This document shows positions 34,038 to 42,202 of a DNA stretch of 64,000 nucleotides, one piece after another. The DNA lies in assembly GCA_023390815.1 (NCBI GenBank), contig JAEWCC010000015.1:1-64000 (forward strand), written 5' to 3'. The notes under the pieces were generated by a model. The model saw nothing but the letters and a program-made list of their open reading frames with translations. It did not search any database and was not told the origin of the DNA. The position numbers and the translations under genes were made by a program. How positions within the stretch are numbered: the stretch's first letter is position 1; every line of letters starts with the position of its first letter. The DNA comes from Bacillota bacterium (GTDB lineage Bacteria; Bacillota; Clostridia; Christensenellales; SZUA-584).

Positions 34038-34657
34038 TACGCAAAAACCTCCTCGACCTTTTTAACGGCGTCCTGCGTGATGACCAACTTCGTGTAGTTC
34101 AAAAGATCGTACACGTTAATGCAATCGGCCGGAACCGTCTTGACGCCCGGGATGTTGCCCGATGCGCGCACGACTTTTTCGTCGGCGGCGCTGGTCACGA
34201 CGAGCGCCTTGGTCGCGCCGAAGTTGTTCAGGATCCCCGCCATCAGCTTGGTCTTGGGCGCATCGAGATTGAGTGCATCGAGAACGATGATGTCCTGATC
34301 TGCAACCTTCATCGAAAGCGCGCTCTTAAGCGCAAGCCGTTTTACTTTTTTGTTGACTTTCTGGCTGTAGTCGCGCGGTTTCACCGCGAAAACCATGCCG
34401 CCTTTTCTCCAAACCGGCGAGCGCGAAGAACCGGCTCTGGCGCGGCCTGTACCCTTTTGGCGATACGGCTTGATGCCGCCACCGCTGACTTCCGAGCGGG
34501 TCAGCGCACTCTGCGTGCCCTGGCGCTTGTTGGCGAGCTGCGCCACAACCACCTGGTGCATCACGGCTTCGTTGACTTCTACGCCGAAAATTTCATCTTT
34601 CAGATCGATCGTACCGGCTTCGGTACCGTCCGTCTTATATAAAGATACTTTGGGCAT
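34037..34657 (-). CDS. rplD: 50S ribosomal protein L4
   Basis: 206 residues from the ATG at 34657 (AAAGGAAGTG upstream); a GTG nine bases earlier is less likely. Conserved loop GGGIKPYRQKGTGRARAGSSRSP reaches the exit tunnel. L4 represses its own operon in some bacteria, which is relevant to the structured leader before rpsJ. Confidence 0.97.
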   Translation of the reverse strand: MPKVSLYKTDGTEAGTIDLKDEIFGVEVNEAVMHQVVVAQLANKRQGTQSALTRSEVSGGGIKPYRQKGTGRARAGSSRSPVWRKGGMVFAVKPRDYSQKVNKKVKRLALKSALSMKVADQDIIVLDALNLDAPKTKLMAGILNNFGATKALVVTSAADEKVVRASGNIPGVKTVPADCINVYDLLNYTKLVITQDAVKKVEEVFA

Positions 34658-34676
34658 TCGTTTCACTTCCTTTTCT

Positions 34677-35306
34677 TTAGCTGTGCTTTACGGCCTTGGT
34701 GATGGAAAGCACCGTGCCTCTGGGGCCGGGGACCGCGCCTCTGACGAGCAGCACGTTCTTGTCCGCATCAACCTCAACGACGGTTAAGTTCTGAACCGTG
34801 CAGGTCTGCGAACCGCCGTGACCCGGCAGATGCTTGCCCTTGACGACTTCGGAAGGATCCGCGCACGCGCCGATACTGCCCGGTTTACGCTTGTTGCGCG
34901 AGCCGTGCGTCATGGGCCCTCTGTGTGCGCCCCAGCGCGCGATGATACCCTGCGTGCCCTTGCCCTTGGAAGTGCCCTGCACGTCCACGACGTCGCCCTT
35001 CTCAAATACATCGGCCTTGATTTCCTGTCCCAGTTCGAATGCCGCCGTGTCATCCACATGGAATTCCTTCAGGCTGCGCTTTAAAGGAGCACCCGCCTTC
35101 TTGATGTGGCCCGCGACCGGTTTGGTAACGAGTTTCTCGCGGATATCGCCGAAGCCCACCTGGATCGCGTTGTAGCCGTCCGTCTCGACGGTCTTTTTCT
35201 GTGTAACAACGCAGGGACCCGCCTCGACGACCGTCACGGGAACTACCGTGCCGTCGGCAAGGAAAATCTGCGTCATGCCTAATTTTTTGCCTAATATCGC
35301 TTTCAT
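34677..35306 (-). CDS. rplC: 50S ribosomal protein L3
   Basis: 209 residues; LGKKLGMTQIF opening and GSRNKRKPGSIGACADPSEVVKGKHLPGH core loop near the peptidyl-transferase centre. Second gene of the operon. Confidence 0.98.
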   Translation of the reverse strand: MKAILGKKLGMTQIFLADGTVVPVTVVEAGPCVVTQKKTVETDGYNAIQVGFGDIREKLVTKPVAGHIKKAGAPLKRSLKEFHVDDTAAFELGQEIKADVFEKGDVVDVQGTSKGKGTQGIIARWGAHRGPMTHGSRNKRKPGSIGACADPSEVVKGKHLPGHGGSQTCTVQNLTVVEVDADKNVLLVRGAVPGPRGTVLSITKAVKHS

Positions 35307-35320
35307 CTGCCAACCCCCCC

Positions 35321-35629
35321 TTAGAGCTTGATCTCTATGTCCACACCGGAGGGCAGATCCAGCCGCATCAAGGCGTCGGTCGTCTTCGATGTGGCTTCCA
35401 AAATGTCAATCAGCCTCTTGTGCGTTTTGATCTCGAACTGCTCACGCGAGTCCTTATACTTGTGCGGCGCGCGCAGTATCGTTACAACTTCTTTCTGCGT
35501 CGGCAGCGGAATCGGCCCCGAAACCTTTGCGCCCGTGCGCTTCGCCGTGTCGACGATCTTGCTCGCCGACTGGTCGATCAGGTTGTAGTCGTAAGCCTTC
35601 AGCTTGATTCTGATCTTCTGAGTCGCCAT
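35321..35629 (-). CDS. rpsJ: 30S ribosomal protein S10
   Basis: 102 residues, normal length; MATQKIRIKLKAYDYNLIDQ start at the ATG at 35629 with AAGGAGG upstream. The frame is open further upstream but that is leader RNA. First gene of the operon; S10 also serves in antitermination (NusE). Confidence 0.98.
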   Translation of the reverse strand: MATQKIRIKLKAYDYNLIDQSASKIVDTAKRTGAKVSGPIPLPTQKEVVTILRAPHKYKDSREQFEIKTHKRLIDILEATSKTTDALMRLDLPSGVDIEIKL

Positions 35630-35650
35630 GTTTCTCCTCCTTACGCTTTG

Positions 35651-35717
35651 CGCCCCATATACACACACCCGTGTGTGTCGTATAGTCTTTTTCGCGGCTT
35701 TTGGCCGCTTCGGGGCG
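35651..35717 (-). ncRNA. Structured leader of the S10 operon, three-way junction
   Basis: Within the ~190-base leader a closing stem CGCCCC/GGGGCG (35651-35656 with 35712-35717) encloses two perfect hairpins: GCGGC/GCCGC (35694-35698 with 35704-35708, loop 5) and a seven-pair ACACACA/TGTGTGT stem (35661-35667 with 35672-35678, loop 4). It ends ten bases before the ribosome site of rpsJ. No terminator is part of it, so translational autoregulation by a ribosomal protein is the natural guess. Paired by eye only. Confidence 0.55.
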
Positions 35718-35825
35718 TTGTCCTTATCTTGGACAGACAGTCCGCGGAAATTACCCGGAAGCGTTTTCTCCGGCAACTTCCCGCTTCACTCTGCCACTGC
35801 GTCTTCTTCAGAACGCAGCGTTAAG

Positions 35826-35854
35826 ATTATATTATAGTCAATAATCAATTGCAA
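35826..35854 (-). promoter_or_regulatory. Promoter of the S10-spc-alpha operon
   Basis: Minus strand TTGCAA (35849-35854), 17 bases, TATAAT (35826-35831). Transcription would start near 35820 and drive about 16 kb of ribosomal genes. Confidence 0.7.
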
Positions 35855-36020
35855 GCGTTTTTTTGTCGAACGCAGCAAATTGTATAAAATTCTGCGGACA
35901 AGCGCATTCTCCGCAGAAAACAGGACTATTCTACCGCTATTATATCCCAATGTAAACAGCGGAATAGAAAATCAGGCGTATTTCAGCCGGATTTGATGAC
36001 TTAAAGCAATCCTTCATATA

Positions 36021-36375
36021 TTATGCGCATTGATATACCCTGAATATCTCGCCGCTGAATACATCCACCATCACAAGAATGCAATACTGATCCTCACTGT
36101 TGCCTTGCGTCGTATAGGAGTATTTCACAGCCCAGACCGTCGTATCACCAAGTGTCATAAGCCCGCCCGGTTCGCTCCTGTTGATCTGTATATTCTCCGC
36201 TTGAAGATCCGCCATGCTTTCACCTCTTTAAGCGCAATCTGTTCGGCAGACTCCAGGGATATCATTTGAGCCTTCTCATTTTCTTCTTCTGGCGCGGCGC
36301 CCCCTTGTGATACCTGAGAACAACCGCAAATGAAGCAGAGTATTAATGAAAAGAGTTGGTCAATATCTTTTTCAC
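36021..36375 (-). pseudogene. Broken PepSY-like lipoprotein gene
   Basis: GTG at 36375 with AAGGAGGG upstream begins MKKILTNSF and then meets a stop; one frame over, after a TTTT run, the sequence continues as a lipoprotein signal peptide SLILCFICGCSQ. That frame reads SLESAEQIALKEVKA, and near 36215 a third shift leads to MADLQAENIQINR ... VMVDVFSGEIFRVYQ. Helix SAEQIALKEV and the closing VDVFSGEI resemble a PepSY-type domain. Two frameshifts in about 120 codons mean it is probably dead; as short separate ORFs the parts make no sense. Confidence 0.6.
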
Positions 36376-36451
36376 AGCATACCCTCCTTCTATTTTTAGT
36401 TAGCATAATTTTACCATCTTCATTGCTATTGTAAATACGGTCAGTCGAGCA

Positions 36452-36482
36452 TAAAACAAAGCACCCGCAGCAGCAGGTGCTT
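36452..36482 (-). terminator. Terminator of the FAD oxidoreductase gene
   Basis: AAGCACC (36459-36465) pairs with GGTGCTT (36476-36482); minus strand continues TTGTTTTAT. Confidence 0.8.
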
Positions 36483-36523
36483 CATGACCATCATCGGGTT
36501 GGTTTACTTCTAATATATAACGC

Positions 36524-38008
36524 TTACTCCGCAAATTTGACGCCGTAGCGCATGCACAGCCGCTGCGCCGCGAAGCAGCCCGAACCCGCCGCACCCGGCA
36601 GCCCGCCCGGCGGCAGCGTCCACATGCCCGCCATCAGGAAATGATCGAGCCCCTCCAGCATGCCGGGAAAATACCGCGGGATATCCTTGCCGTACGTGCC
36701 CCACGTCATCCAGGAGCCGCGCCACGCGTTGCAGTACCGCTCGTACGTCATGGGCGTCACCACGTCGGTGGTTTCTACCTTCCCCCTGGTCTCGGGGAAG
36801 CGCTTCTCTAGCATCGCAATCGCGTCCTCCTCGAGCCGCTTCTTTTCCGCATTGTAGCGCGCTTTGTCTTCGTGCGCGTCCTTCCAGAAGTCGTAGTTAC
36901 CAGGGCTGAAGAACACCACGACCGTCTTGCCTTCGGGTGCCATGGTTTTATCGAAGCCGTAGCTCAGCAGCGAAACGAGCGGATTCGGCACGCCGCCCAG
37001 CGTAACCGGCTCGGTACGGGGTATATTGATGCATCGCCCGAAATCGGGCAGCTTCGCGTCCACACCCAGAAACACGAGCGAGCACGTCGGCGTGGAGAAC
37101 TCCTTTGGCCGATTGAACAGGTTCTCGTACACCGGCGGCGTATACTTGTCGTCCAGCATGTGTTTAAGTGTCGCGAAACCATCCGCGCACGACACGATCT
37201 CATCCGCAAAATGCTCGGTACCGTCCTGCAGTCGAATGCCCGCCGCGCTGCCGTCCTTTACGATGATCTTCTCCACGCGGGCGCGGTAATGCACCTTGCC
37301 GCCCAGCTCGAGAAACTTCTTCTCCATGCGCAATGCCAGCGCGCGTGAACCACCCTCCGGGAAACCGCAGTCCCCGTCGTGCATGCCCGCAAGCGTGGTG
37401 ATGAGCGCCAGCGAGGTGTTCTCGCCCGGAATGGCGGCGAGTATCGCACGCCGCAGCAGCGGGCTATTGAACCGTTCGGCCAGCCCTTTCATCGTGAGCT
37501 TCTGATATCCTGCCATCTTGGTGATGCCTTTAAAGTTTTTCGCAACGAACTTCAGGCCGTCCTTGCCGGTCATCATATCCATGGGCTTATCCATGGGCAT
37601 GCCGAAGTTACCCAATACCCGTATAGCCGCGCAGAGCTTCTTAATCTCTTTCCTGTCCTCCGGCGCGATCTCGAGCAGGTGCTTTTCCAGTTTGTCCGCT
37701 TGGGTATAGAAGACCACCGCCTTGCCGTCCTCTTCATACCGCGCGAAGGAGTCGTGGTGGATGATGTGCACCGAGTCATCGAGCGCGCCCGTTTCGCGCC
37801 ATATCCGGTTGAACGAGGTGCCAGGCTTGGAGCCCACCAGCCAGTGGATGCACCCATCAAAGTGGTACTCGCCCCGATCCCAGCCGGTGCATTCGCCGCC
37901 TGCCATGTGATTGAGTTCGAATATTTCTACCTCAAAGCCGCTCTTCGCAAGACCGATGCCGCACGTCATTCCGGCCATTCCCGCTCCGATGATGATTACC
38001 TTTTTCAT
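36524..38008 (-). CDS. NAD(P)/FAD-dependent oxidoreductase, phytoene-desaturase-like
   Basis: 494 residues. FAD-binding dinucleotide fold IIGAGMAGMTCG at 6-17 with the following EIFELNHMAGGECTGW, and the C-terminal GMWTLPPGGLPGAAGSGCFAAQ motif of the phytoene desaturase/CrtI-like amine-oxidase superfamily. No carotenoid genes are near, so substrate is unknown. ATG at 38008 has GGAGG nine bases upstream. A TetR gene lies 25 bases upstream in the same direction, so the pair is probably one operon under that repressor. Confidence 0.8.
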   Translation of the reverse strand: MKKVIIIGAGMAGMTCGIGLAKSGFEVEIFELNHMAGGECTGWDRGEYHFDGCIHWLVGSKPGTSFNRIWRETGALDDSVHIIHHDSFARYEEDGKAVVFYTQADKLEKHLLEIAPEDRKEIKKLCAAIRVLGNFGMPMDKPMDMMTGKDGLKFVAKNFKGITKMAGYQKLTMKGLAERFNSPLLRRAILAAIPGENTSLALITTLAGMHDGDCGFPEGGSRALALRMEKKFLELGGKVHYRARVEKIIVKDGSAAGIRLQDGTEHFADEIVSCADGFATLKHMLDDKYTPPVYENLFNRPKEFSTPTCSLVFLGVDAKLPDFGRCINIPRTEPVTLGGVPNPLVSLLSYGFDKTMAPEGKTVVVFFSPGNYDFWKDAHEDKARYNAEKKRLEEDAIAMLEKRFPETRGKVETTDVVTPMTYERYCNAWRGSWMTWGTYGKDIPRYFPGMLEGLDHFLMAGMWTLPPGGLPGAAGSGCFAAQRLCMRYGVKFAE

Positions 38009-38033
38009 ATTAACCTCCAAATATATAAATCAA

Positions 38034-38633
38034 TTATTTCTTAACCATGTTGACGAGCAGTTCGGCGTCCGGCATGCGGAAGTTTTCCACCGAAAGCTTG
38101 TAAAGTGCGAGCCCCTGTATTGCCGCAAAGAATGCGATGGACATATCGAGCGCATTGCCTTCCGTCATCTCGCCTGCCGCCTGTCCGGCCTTCATGATGC
38201 GCTCCATGGATTGTATCGCGATGTTGGAGCTGGCGATCAACGCCTTATGCCGCTCATCGGTATTCTCCATCACGGACGCGTGCATCACGATCATGAAATA
38301 ATACGCGGAATCCGCATAGCTCTCGATGCCGCCCAGTATATACCGCGCCGTCTGCCGCACCTTCTCGATCGGCGGAATCGGCAGGTTCTCTACTGCTACT
38401 ACCGACTGCGATGATGTCTCCATTGCACGCTGCAGCAGCGCGTAAAAAATCTCTTCCTTGGACTTAAAATAGTGATATACGAGGCCATGGCTCATGTCGG
38501 CCCGCGCGACGATATCGCTGATCTTCGTCGCCGCAAAACCCCTCGTCGCAAACGCCTTGAGCGCCGCTGAGAGAATCTGCTCCCTTCGCTCGTCCTTGAT
38601 CATCTCATTCTGTTCTTCGTTTCTCGGGCTCAT
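38034..38633 (-). CDS. TetR/AcrR-family regulator
   Basis: 199 residues from the ATG at 38633 (GGAGAG upstream). Helix-turn-helix at about 15-60 (REQILSAALKAFATRGFAATKISDIVARA and MSHGLVYHYFKSKEEIFYAL), then a helical ligand domain. Directly upstream of the FAD oxidoreductase, which it likely controls together with itself through the palindrome at its promoter. Ligand unknown. Confidence 0.9.
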   Translation of the reverse strand: MSPRNEEQNEMIKDERREQILSAALKAFATRGFAATKISDIVARADMSHGLVYHYFKSKEEIFYALLQRAMETSSQSVVAVENLPIPPIEKVRQTARYILGGIESYADSAYYFMIVMHASVMENTDERHKALIASSNIAIQSMERIMKAGQAAGEMTEGNALDMSIAFFAAIQGLALYKLSVENFRMPDAELLVNMVKK

Positions 38634-38652
38634 GTTGCTCTCCACAATTTAT

Positions 38653-38703
38653 GATTGACTTATCAGTCAATCAATATTATAGACGGTTTCTGTTCTTTGT
38701 CAA
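38653..38703 (-). promoter_or_regulatory. Promoter and operator of the TetR-oxidoreductase operon
   Basis: Minus strand TTGACA (38698-38703), 16 bases, TATAAT (38676-38681). Immediately downstream is a perfect eight-base inverted repeat GATTGACT-TATC-AGTCAATC (38653-38672), sized and placed like a TetR operator blocking the start site. Confidence 0.75.
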
Positions 38704-38817
38704 TATGTTTTTCCGCCGATGCAAAATAAGTTTGGATTTCAGCAGTACAACCCATGTCTTATATATAATTAAAGCGCAAGGATATGCCCGGATTACCTCG
38801 CTGCTGTAGGTTCACCA

Positions 38818-39275
38818 TCCACTCTTCTTTTCGGCCAAGAGCATCGCGGCGCGGGCACCAGCAGCCAACGCCAGTTCTTATACCGCGGGAACCAACTGCC
38901 AGCCCAGTATCTTATACGGCCTCGTGAAAACCGTACCTCTATAATCTTGATGCATTGTCCAGGCGTTCTTATGGGCCACTTGCTCCGCGGCCTCGTGAAA
39001 ACCGAGACTGATGTATTTTTCGAGGCTTTTGTATACTGTGCTCAATTACATATTGCTCCGCGCGGTAGCCAGCAGCCAACGTCAGTCCTTATACAGCCTC
39101 GTGAATACCGAATCCATGCGGTTTCCGTAACTCCGGGCGCCTTTTCCTAGATACATATTGCTCCGCGCGGGAACCGGCAATCAGTGTCAGTTCAAACCTT
39201 GCCTCGTGAAAACCGTAGCCGTGTGCATGCCTCATCTTTATCCACCCTTCTATATCGGCCAAGTGCTCAGCGGCG
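38818..39275. repeat. Degenerate ~105-bp tandem repeats upstream of alaS
   Basis: GCCTCGTGAAAACCG occurs at 38919, 38990, 39096 (one change) and 39201. ATTGCTCCGCGCGG occurs at 39052 and 39157, exactly 105 bases apart, and related forms lie at 38840, 38979 and 39263. A third block like AGCAGCCAACGTCAGTTCTTATA lies between them. The order block A (TTGCTCCGCGCGG), block B (AGCAGCCAACGTCAG), block C (GCCTCGTGAAAACCG) is kept. Units are about 70-106 bases; the conserved parts are not spacer-like, so not CRISPR. No coding frame is conserved. Confidence 0.7.
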
Positions 39276-39276
39276 A

Positions 39277-39306
39277 TTGACTTATTTTGCGCGTTTCATG
39301 TATAAT
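39277..39306 (+). promoter_or_regulatory. Promoter of alaS
   Basis: TTGACT at 39277-39282, 18 bases, TATAAT at 39301-39306. The transcript would start near 39313, only about 27 bases before the start codon, so there is no room for a T-box leader. Confidence 0.75.
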
Positions 39307-39339
39307 CTTTTGGATACGACAAATGAGGAGAAAAAGGCA

Positions 39340-41133
39340 TTGAAAGAGCTTACGAGCGCGCAGCTGCGCCAAATGTATCTGGACTTTTTTAAATCCAAAG
39401 GCCATGCGGTCATTCCGTCCGCTTCGCTGATCCCGGAGAACGACCCGACGGTGTTATTCACGACGGCGGGCATGCACCCGCTGGTGCCGTACCTGCTGGG
39501 CGAGAAGCATCCAGAAGGCAAGCGCTTGACCGACGTACAAAAATGCGTTCGCACGGGCGATATCGACGAGGTAGGCGACGCCTCGCACTGCACGTTCTTC
39601 GAGATGCTGGGCAACTGGTCTCTCGGCGACTACTTTAAAAAGGAAGCGATTGCGTACAGCTTCGAGTTTTTAACCTCCGAAAAGTACCTCGGGCTCGACC
39701 TTGACCGCCTCTACTTCACCTGCTTTGAGGGCGACGAGGACGCTCCGCGCGATACCGAGTCCGCGGGCTATTGGATGAGCCATGGCGTAGACGAAAGCCA
39801 TATCTTCTTCCTGAATAAAAAACACAACTGGTGGGGCCCCGCCGGCATTACCGGCCCGTGCGGCCCAGACACCGAGATGTTCATTGATACCGGCAAACCC
39901 GCCTGCGGCCCGGATTGCAGCCCGGCCTGTTCGTGCGGTAAATACCTCGAGATCTGGAACGACGTGTTCATGCAGTACAACAAGACGGCAGACGGTAAGT
40001 TCGAGCCGCTTGCGCAGCAAAACGTGGATACCGGCATGGGCCTCGACCGCACTATCTGCACCTTGCAGGGCAAAAAATCCGTATACGACACCGACGTGTT
40101 CATGGGCGTGCTCGCCAAGATCGCGGAGCTGTCCGGCAAGAATTATTCGGACGACCCCGAAACTACGCGCGCATTCCGCATCATCGCGGACCATGTGCGC
40201 TGCGCAACATTCATCCTGGGCGATGAGAAGGGCGTGACGCCCTCCAACGTGGATCAGGGCTACGTGCTGCGCCGCCTCATCCGCCGCGCGGTGCGCTACG
40301 CGCTGCGCCTCGGTATCCCGGAACAGTCGCTGCAGCATATCGCCAAAGTCGTTATCGCGCAGTACAAGGACGTCTATCCCGAAATCGGCCGCAACGAAGC
40401 GCGCATCATTACAGAACTCAACCTCGAGGAAGAGCGCTTCTCGCGCACCATCCGCCAGGGTCTGAAGGAATTTGAGAAGTTGCAGCAGCGGCTGACCGGC
40501 AAGGTGATCGACGGCGTCAGTGCGTTCCATCTGTACGATACGTTCGGCTTCCCCATCGAGTTCACGCTGGAACTCGCGCACGAGAACGGCCTTGAAGTCG
40601 ATACGAAGGGCTTTGAGGAAGCGTTCAAAAAGCATCAGGAAGTTTCCGGTGCAGGCGCGGAGCAGCGCTTCAAGGGCGGCCTGGCCGACAACGGCGAAGC
40701 GACCGCGAAGCTGCACACCGCGACGCATCTGCTGCACGCGGCACTGCGCAAAGTGCTGGGCGACGAAGTCGCGCAAAAGGGCAGCAACATCACGGCAGAG
40801 CGTCTGCGCTTCGACTTCTCGTTCTCGCGCAAGGTGGAAGACGACGAACTCAAAGAGGTCGGGCGCCTCGTCAACGAGGCCATCGACGCGGCAGTGGACA
40901 TCACCTGCGAGGAAACCAGCGTCGAGGACGCCAAAGCCAAAGGCGCGATCGGCCTGTTCGAAAGTAAATACGGCAGCGTCGTTAAGATGTATACGATGGG
41001 CAATTTCTCGCGGGAGATTTGCGGCGGCCCGCACGCGGGCAACACCGGCGACCTCGGACGCTTCGAGATTCAGAAGGAACAGTCGAGCAGCGCGGGCGTA
41101 CGGCGAATCAAGGCTGTGCTGCACGAGAAATAA
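39340..41133 (+). CDS. alaS: Alanine--tRNA ligase, compact form
   Basis: 597 residues instead of about 870. The class II aminoacylation and tRNA-recognition parts are complete (TSAQLRQMYLDFFKSKGH, RCGT-less CVRTGDIDEVG, NVDQGYVLRRLIRRAVR). The beta-barrel of about 90 residues before the editing domain is missing, and the C-Ala domain is absent. Editing domain zinc ligands remain: HTATH and CGGPH. TTG start at 39340 with GAGGAG nine bases upstream; no good ATG exists in frame after the promoter. The ending ...SSSAGVRRIKAVL is the normal end of the editing domain, so this is a natural short form, not a frameshift. Confidence 0.93.
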   Translation: MKELTSAQLRQMYLDFFKSKGHAVIPSASLIPENDPTVLFTTAGMHPLVPYLLGEKHPEGKRLTDVQKCVRTGDIDEVGDASHCTFFEMLGNWSLGDYFKKEAIAYSFEFLTSEKYLGLDLDRLYFTCFEGDEDAPRDTESAGYWMSHGVDESHIFFLNKKHNWWGPAGITGPCGPDTEMFIDTGKPACGPDCSPACSCGKYLEIWNDVFMQYNKTADGKFEPLAQQNVDTGMGLDRTICTLQGKKSVYDTDVFMGVLAKIAELSGKNYSDDPETTRAFRIIADHVRCATFILGDEKGVTPSNVDQGYVLRRLIRRAVRYALRLGIPEQSLQHIAKVVIAQYKDVYPEIGRNEARIITELNLEEERFSRTIRQGLKEFEKLQQRLTGKVIDGVSAFHLYDTFGFPIEFTLELAHENGLEVDTKGFEEAFKKHQEVSGAGAEQRFKGGLADNGEATAKLHTATHLLHAALRKVLGDEVAQKGSNITAERLRFDFSFSRKVEDDELKEVGRLVNEAIDAAVDITCEETSVEDAKAKGAIGLFESKYGSVVKMYTMGNFSREICGGPHAGNTGDLGRFEIQKEQSSSAGVRRIKAVLHEK

Positions 41134-41147
41134 AACGACAGGATATT

Positions 41148-41175
41148 TGGGCGGCTTGTGCCGCCCATTATTTTT
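41148..41175 (+). terminator. Terminator of alaS
   Basis: TGGGCGGC (41148-41155), loop TTGT, GCCGCCCA (41160-41167), then TTATTTTTA. Confidence 0.85.
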
Positions 41176-41188
41176 AGTGAGGTGTATC

Positions 41189-42154
41189 ATGCAATATAAA
41201 AGCTTTCGGGATATCGATAAAGCGATCGACATTTTGTGCGAGGAAGGGAAGATCGAACAGGCTATGCGGCTGCTCAAGGAAGGCGTCCAAACGCTGCCTG
41301 CCGAAGAGTACGCAGATAATGAGTTTTTGATCACACTGGTAGAGGCGATCCTCTACACCGAATGTAAACAGTACGAAGCGTGCTTCGACATCGTCTCGAA
41401 AGGGGTCGAGCGGGGCTGGGCTTTTCCGTTAAGGTTTGCGCGCTATCAGCCCATGAAGGAACTGCCCGGTGCCGAGGCACTGTGGGAGAGGAATAACCGT
41501 CTTCTTGGGCAGGAGCAGGCCAACGCGCGTGTAGAATACAAAGTGGTCCTGCCGGAAGGTTTTAATCCGGAAAAGAAATATCCCCTGTTCATGGCGCTGC
41601 ATGGTCACGGCGTGTGCAACATCAAAGAGTTCAGCGGGTATTGGAAGCCCGACCGCTTTACGGAACGCGGATTCATATTCGCTTACATCCAATCGTCGCA
41701 GGTGGTGTGCCACGGGGGCTATGGCTGGCTGGATGATCTCACCATAGGTAATCGGGACATCAAGTTCTGCTACGATAAAATTACGGCAGCGTATCCTATC
41801 GACGAAAGCACCGTGATGATCGGCGGCTTTTCGGGCGGTGCAATCGCCTCGCTGAATTTCCTGTTCTCGGAAATTATTCCGATTCAGGGGTTCATCACAC
41901 TATGCCCCGAGATGAAGCCCGATGCGTTTACGCCCGAAGCCGTGCGTCGCGCGGCGCAGCGAGGCGTCAGGGGCGTCTTTCTCGAAGGCGAACTCGTGCA
42001 GCCCATCGCGTGCGAACAGGAGATGTTAAGGACCTTCGAAGCGGAAGACCTGCCCTGCCGGTACGTCATCAACCGGGGCATTGGCCATGAGGCACCCGAT
42101 GATCTGGATGACAAACTCGCATCCTCTCTCGCATTTGTCCTCGGATTGCACTAA
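41189..42154 (+). CDS. Alpha/beta-hydrolase (esterase-like) with N-terminal helical domain
   Basis: 321 residues. The first ~110 residues look like TPR-type helices (MRLLKEGVQTLPAEEY, CFDIVSKGVERGW). The rest is an alpha/beta hydrolase: oxyanion segment ALHGHG at 136-141, nucleophile Ser215 in GGFSGG, and a closing His300 in GIGHEAP. Similar to the esterase/poly(3-hydroxybutyrate) depolymerase-like group; no signal peptide, so cytoplasmic. Substrate unknown. ATG has GAGGTG upstream. The alaS terminator lies just before it. Confidence 0.75.
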   Translation: MQYKSFRDIDKAIDILCEEGKIEQAMRLLKEGVQTLPAEEYADNEFLITLVEAILYTECKQYEACFDIVSKGVERGWAFPLRFARYQPMKELPGAEALWERNNRLLGQEQANARVEYKVVLPEGFNPEKKYPLFMALHGHGVCNIKEFSGYWKPDRFTERGFIFAYIQSSQVVCHGGYGWLDDLTIGNRDIKFCYDKITAAYPIDESTVMIGGFSGGAIASLNFLFSEIIPIQGFITLCPEMKPDAFTPEAVRRAAQRGVRGVFLEGELVQPIACEQEMLRTFEAEDLPCRYVINRGIGHEAPDDLDDKLASSLAFVLGLH

Positions 42155-42185
42155 AGGCGGTCCGCATCGGCAGGCCGCCCTTAGG
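42151..42185. terminator. Hairpin between convergent hydrolase and LysM genes
   Basis: CTAAAGGCGG (42151-42160) pairs with CCGCCCTTAG (42176-42185), one mismatch. T runs are short, so strength is uncertain. Confidence 0.45.
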
Positions 42186-42202
42186 TTGTTAATCCGCTTC
42201 TC

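Noticed and set aside
38818..39275. CRISPR array
   Set aside because: The unit spacing is irregular and the supposed spacers resemble each other; no cas genes in the window.
39307..39339. T-box leader of alaS
   Set aside because: The predicted transcript leader is only about 27 bases.
39670..41334. 554-codon minus-strand open frame over alaS
   Set aside because: Shadow of the strongly biased alaS gene; low-complexity His/Arg/Ala-rich translation.
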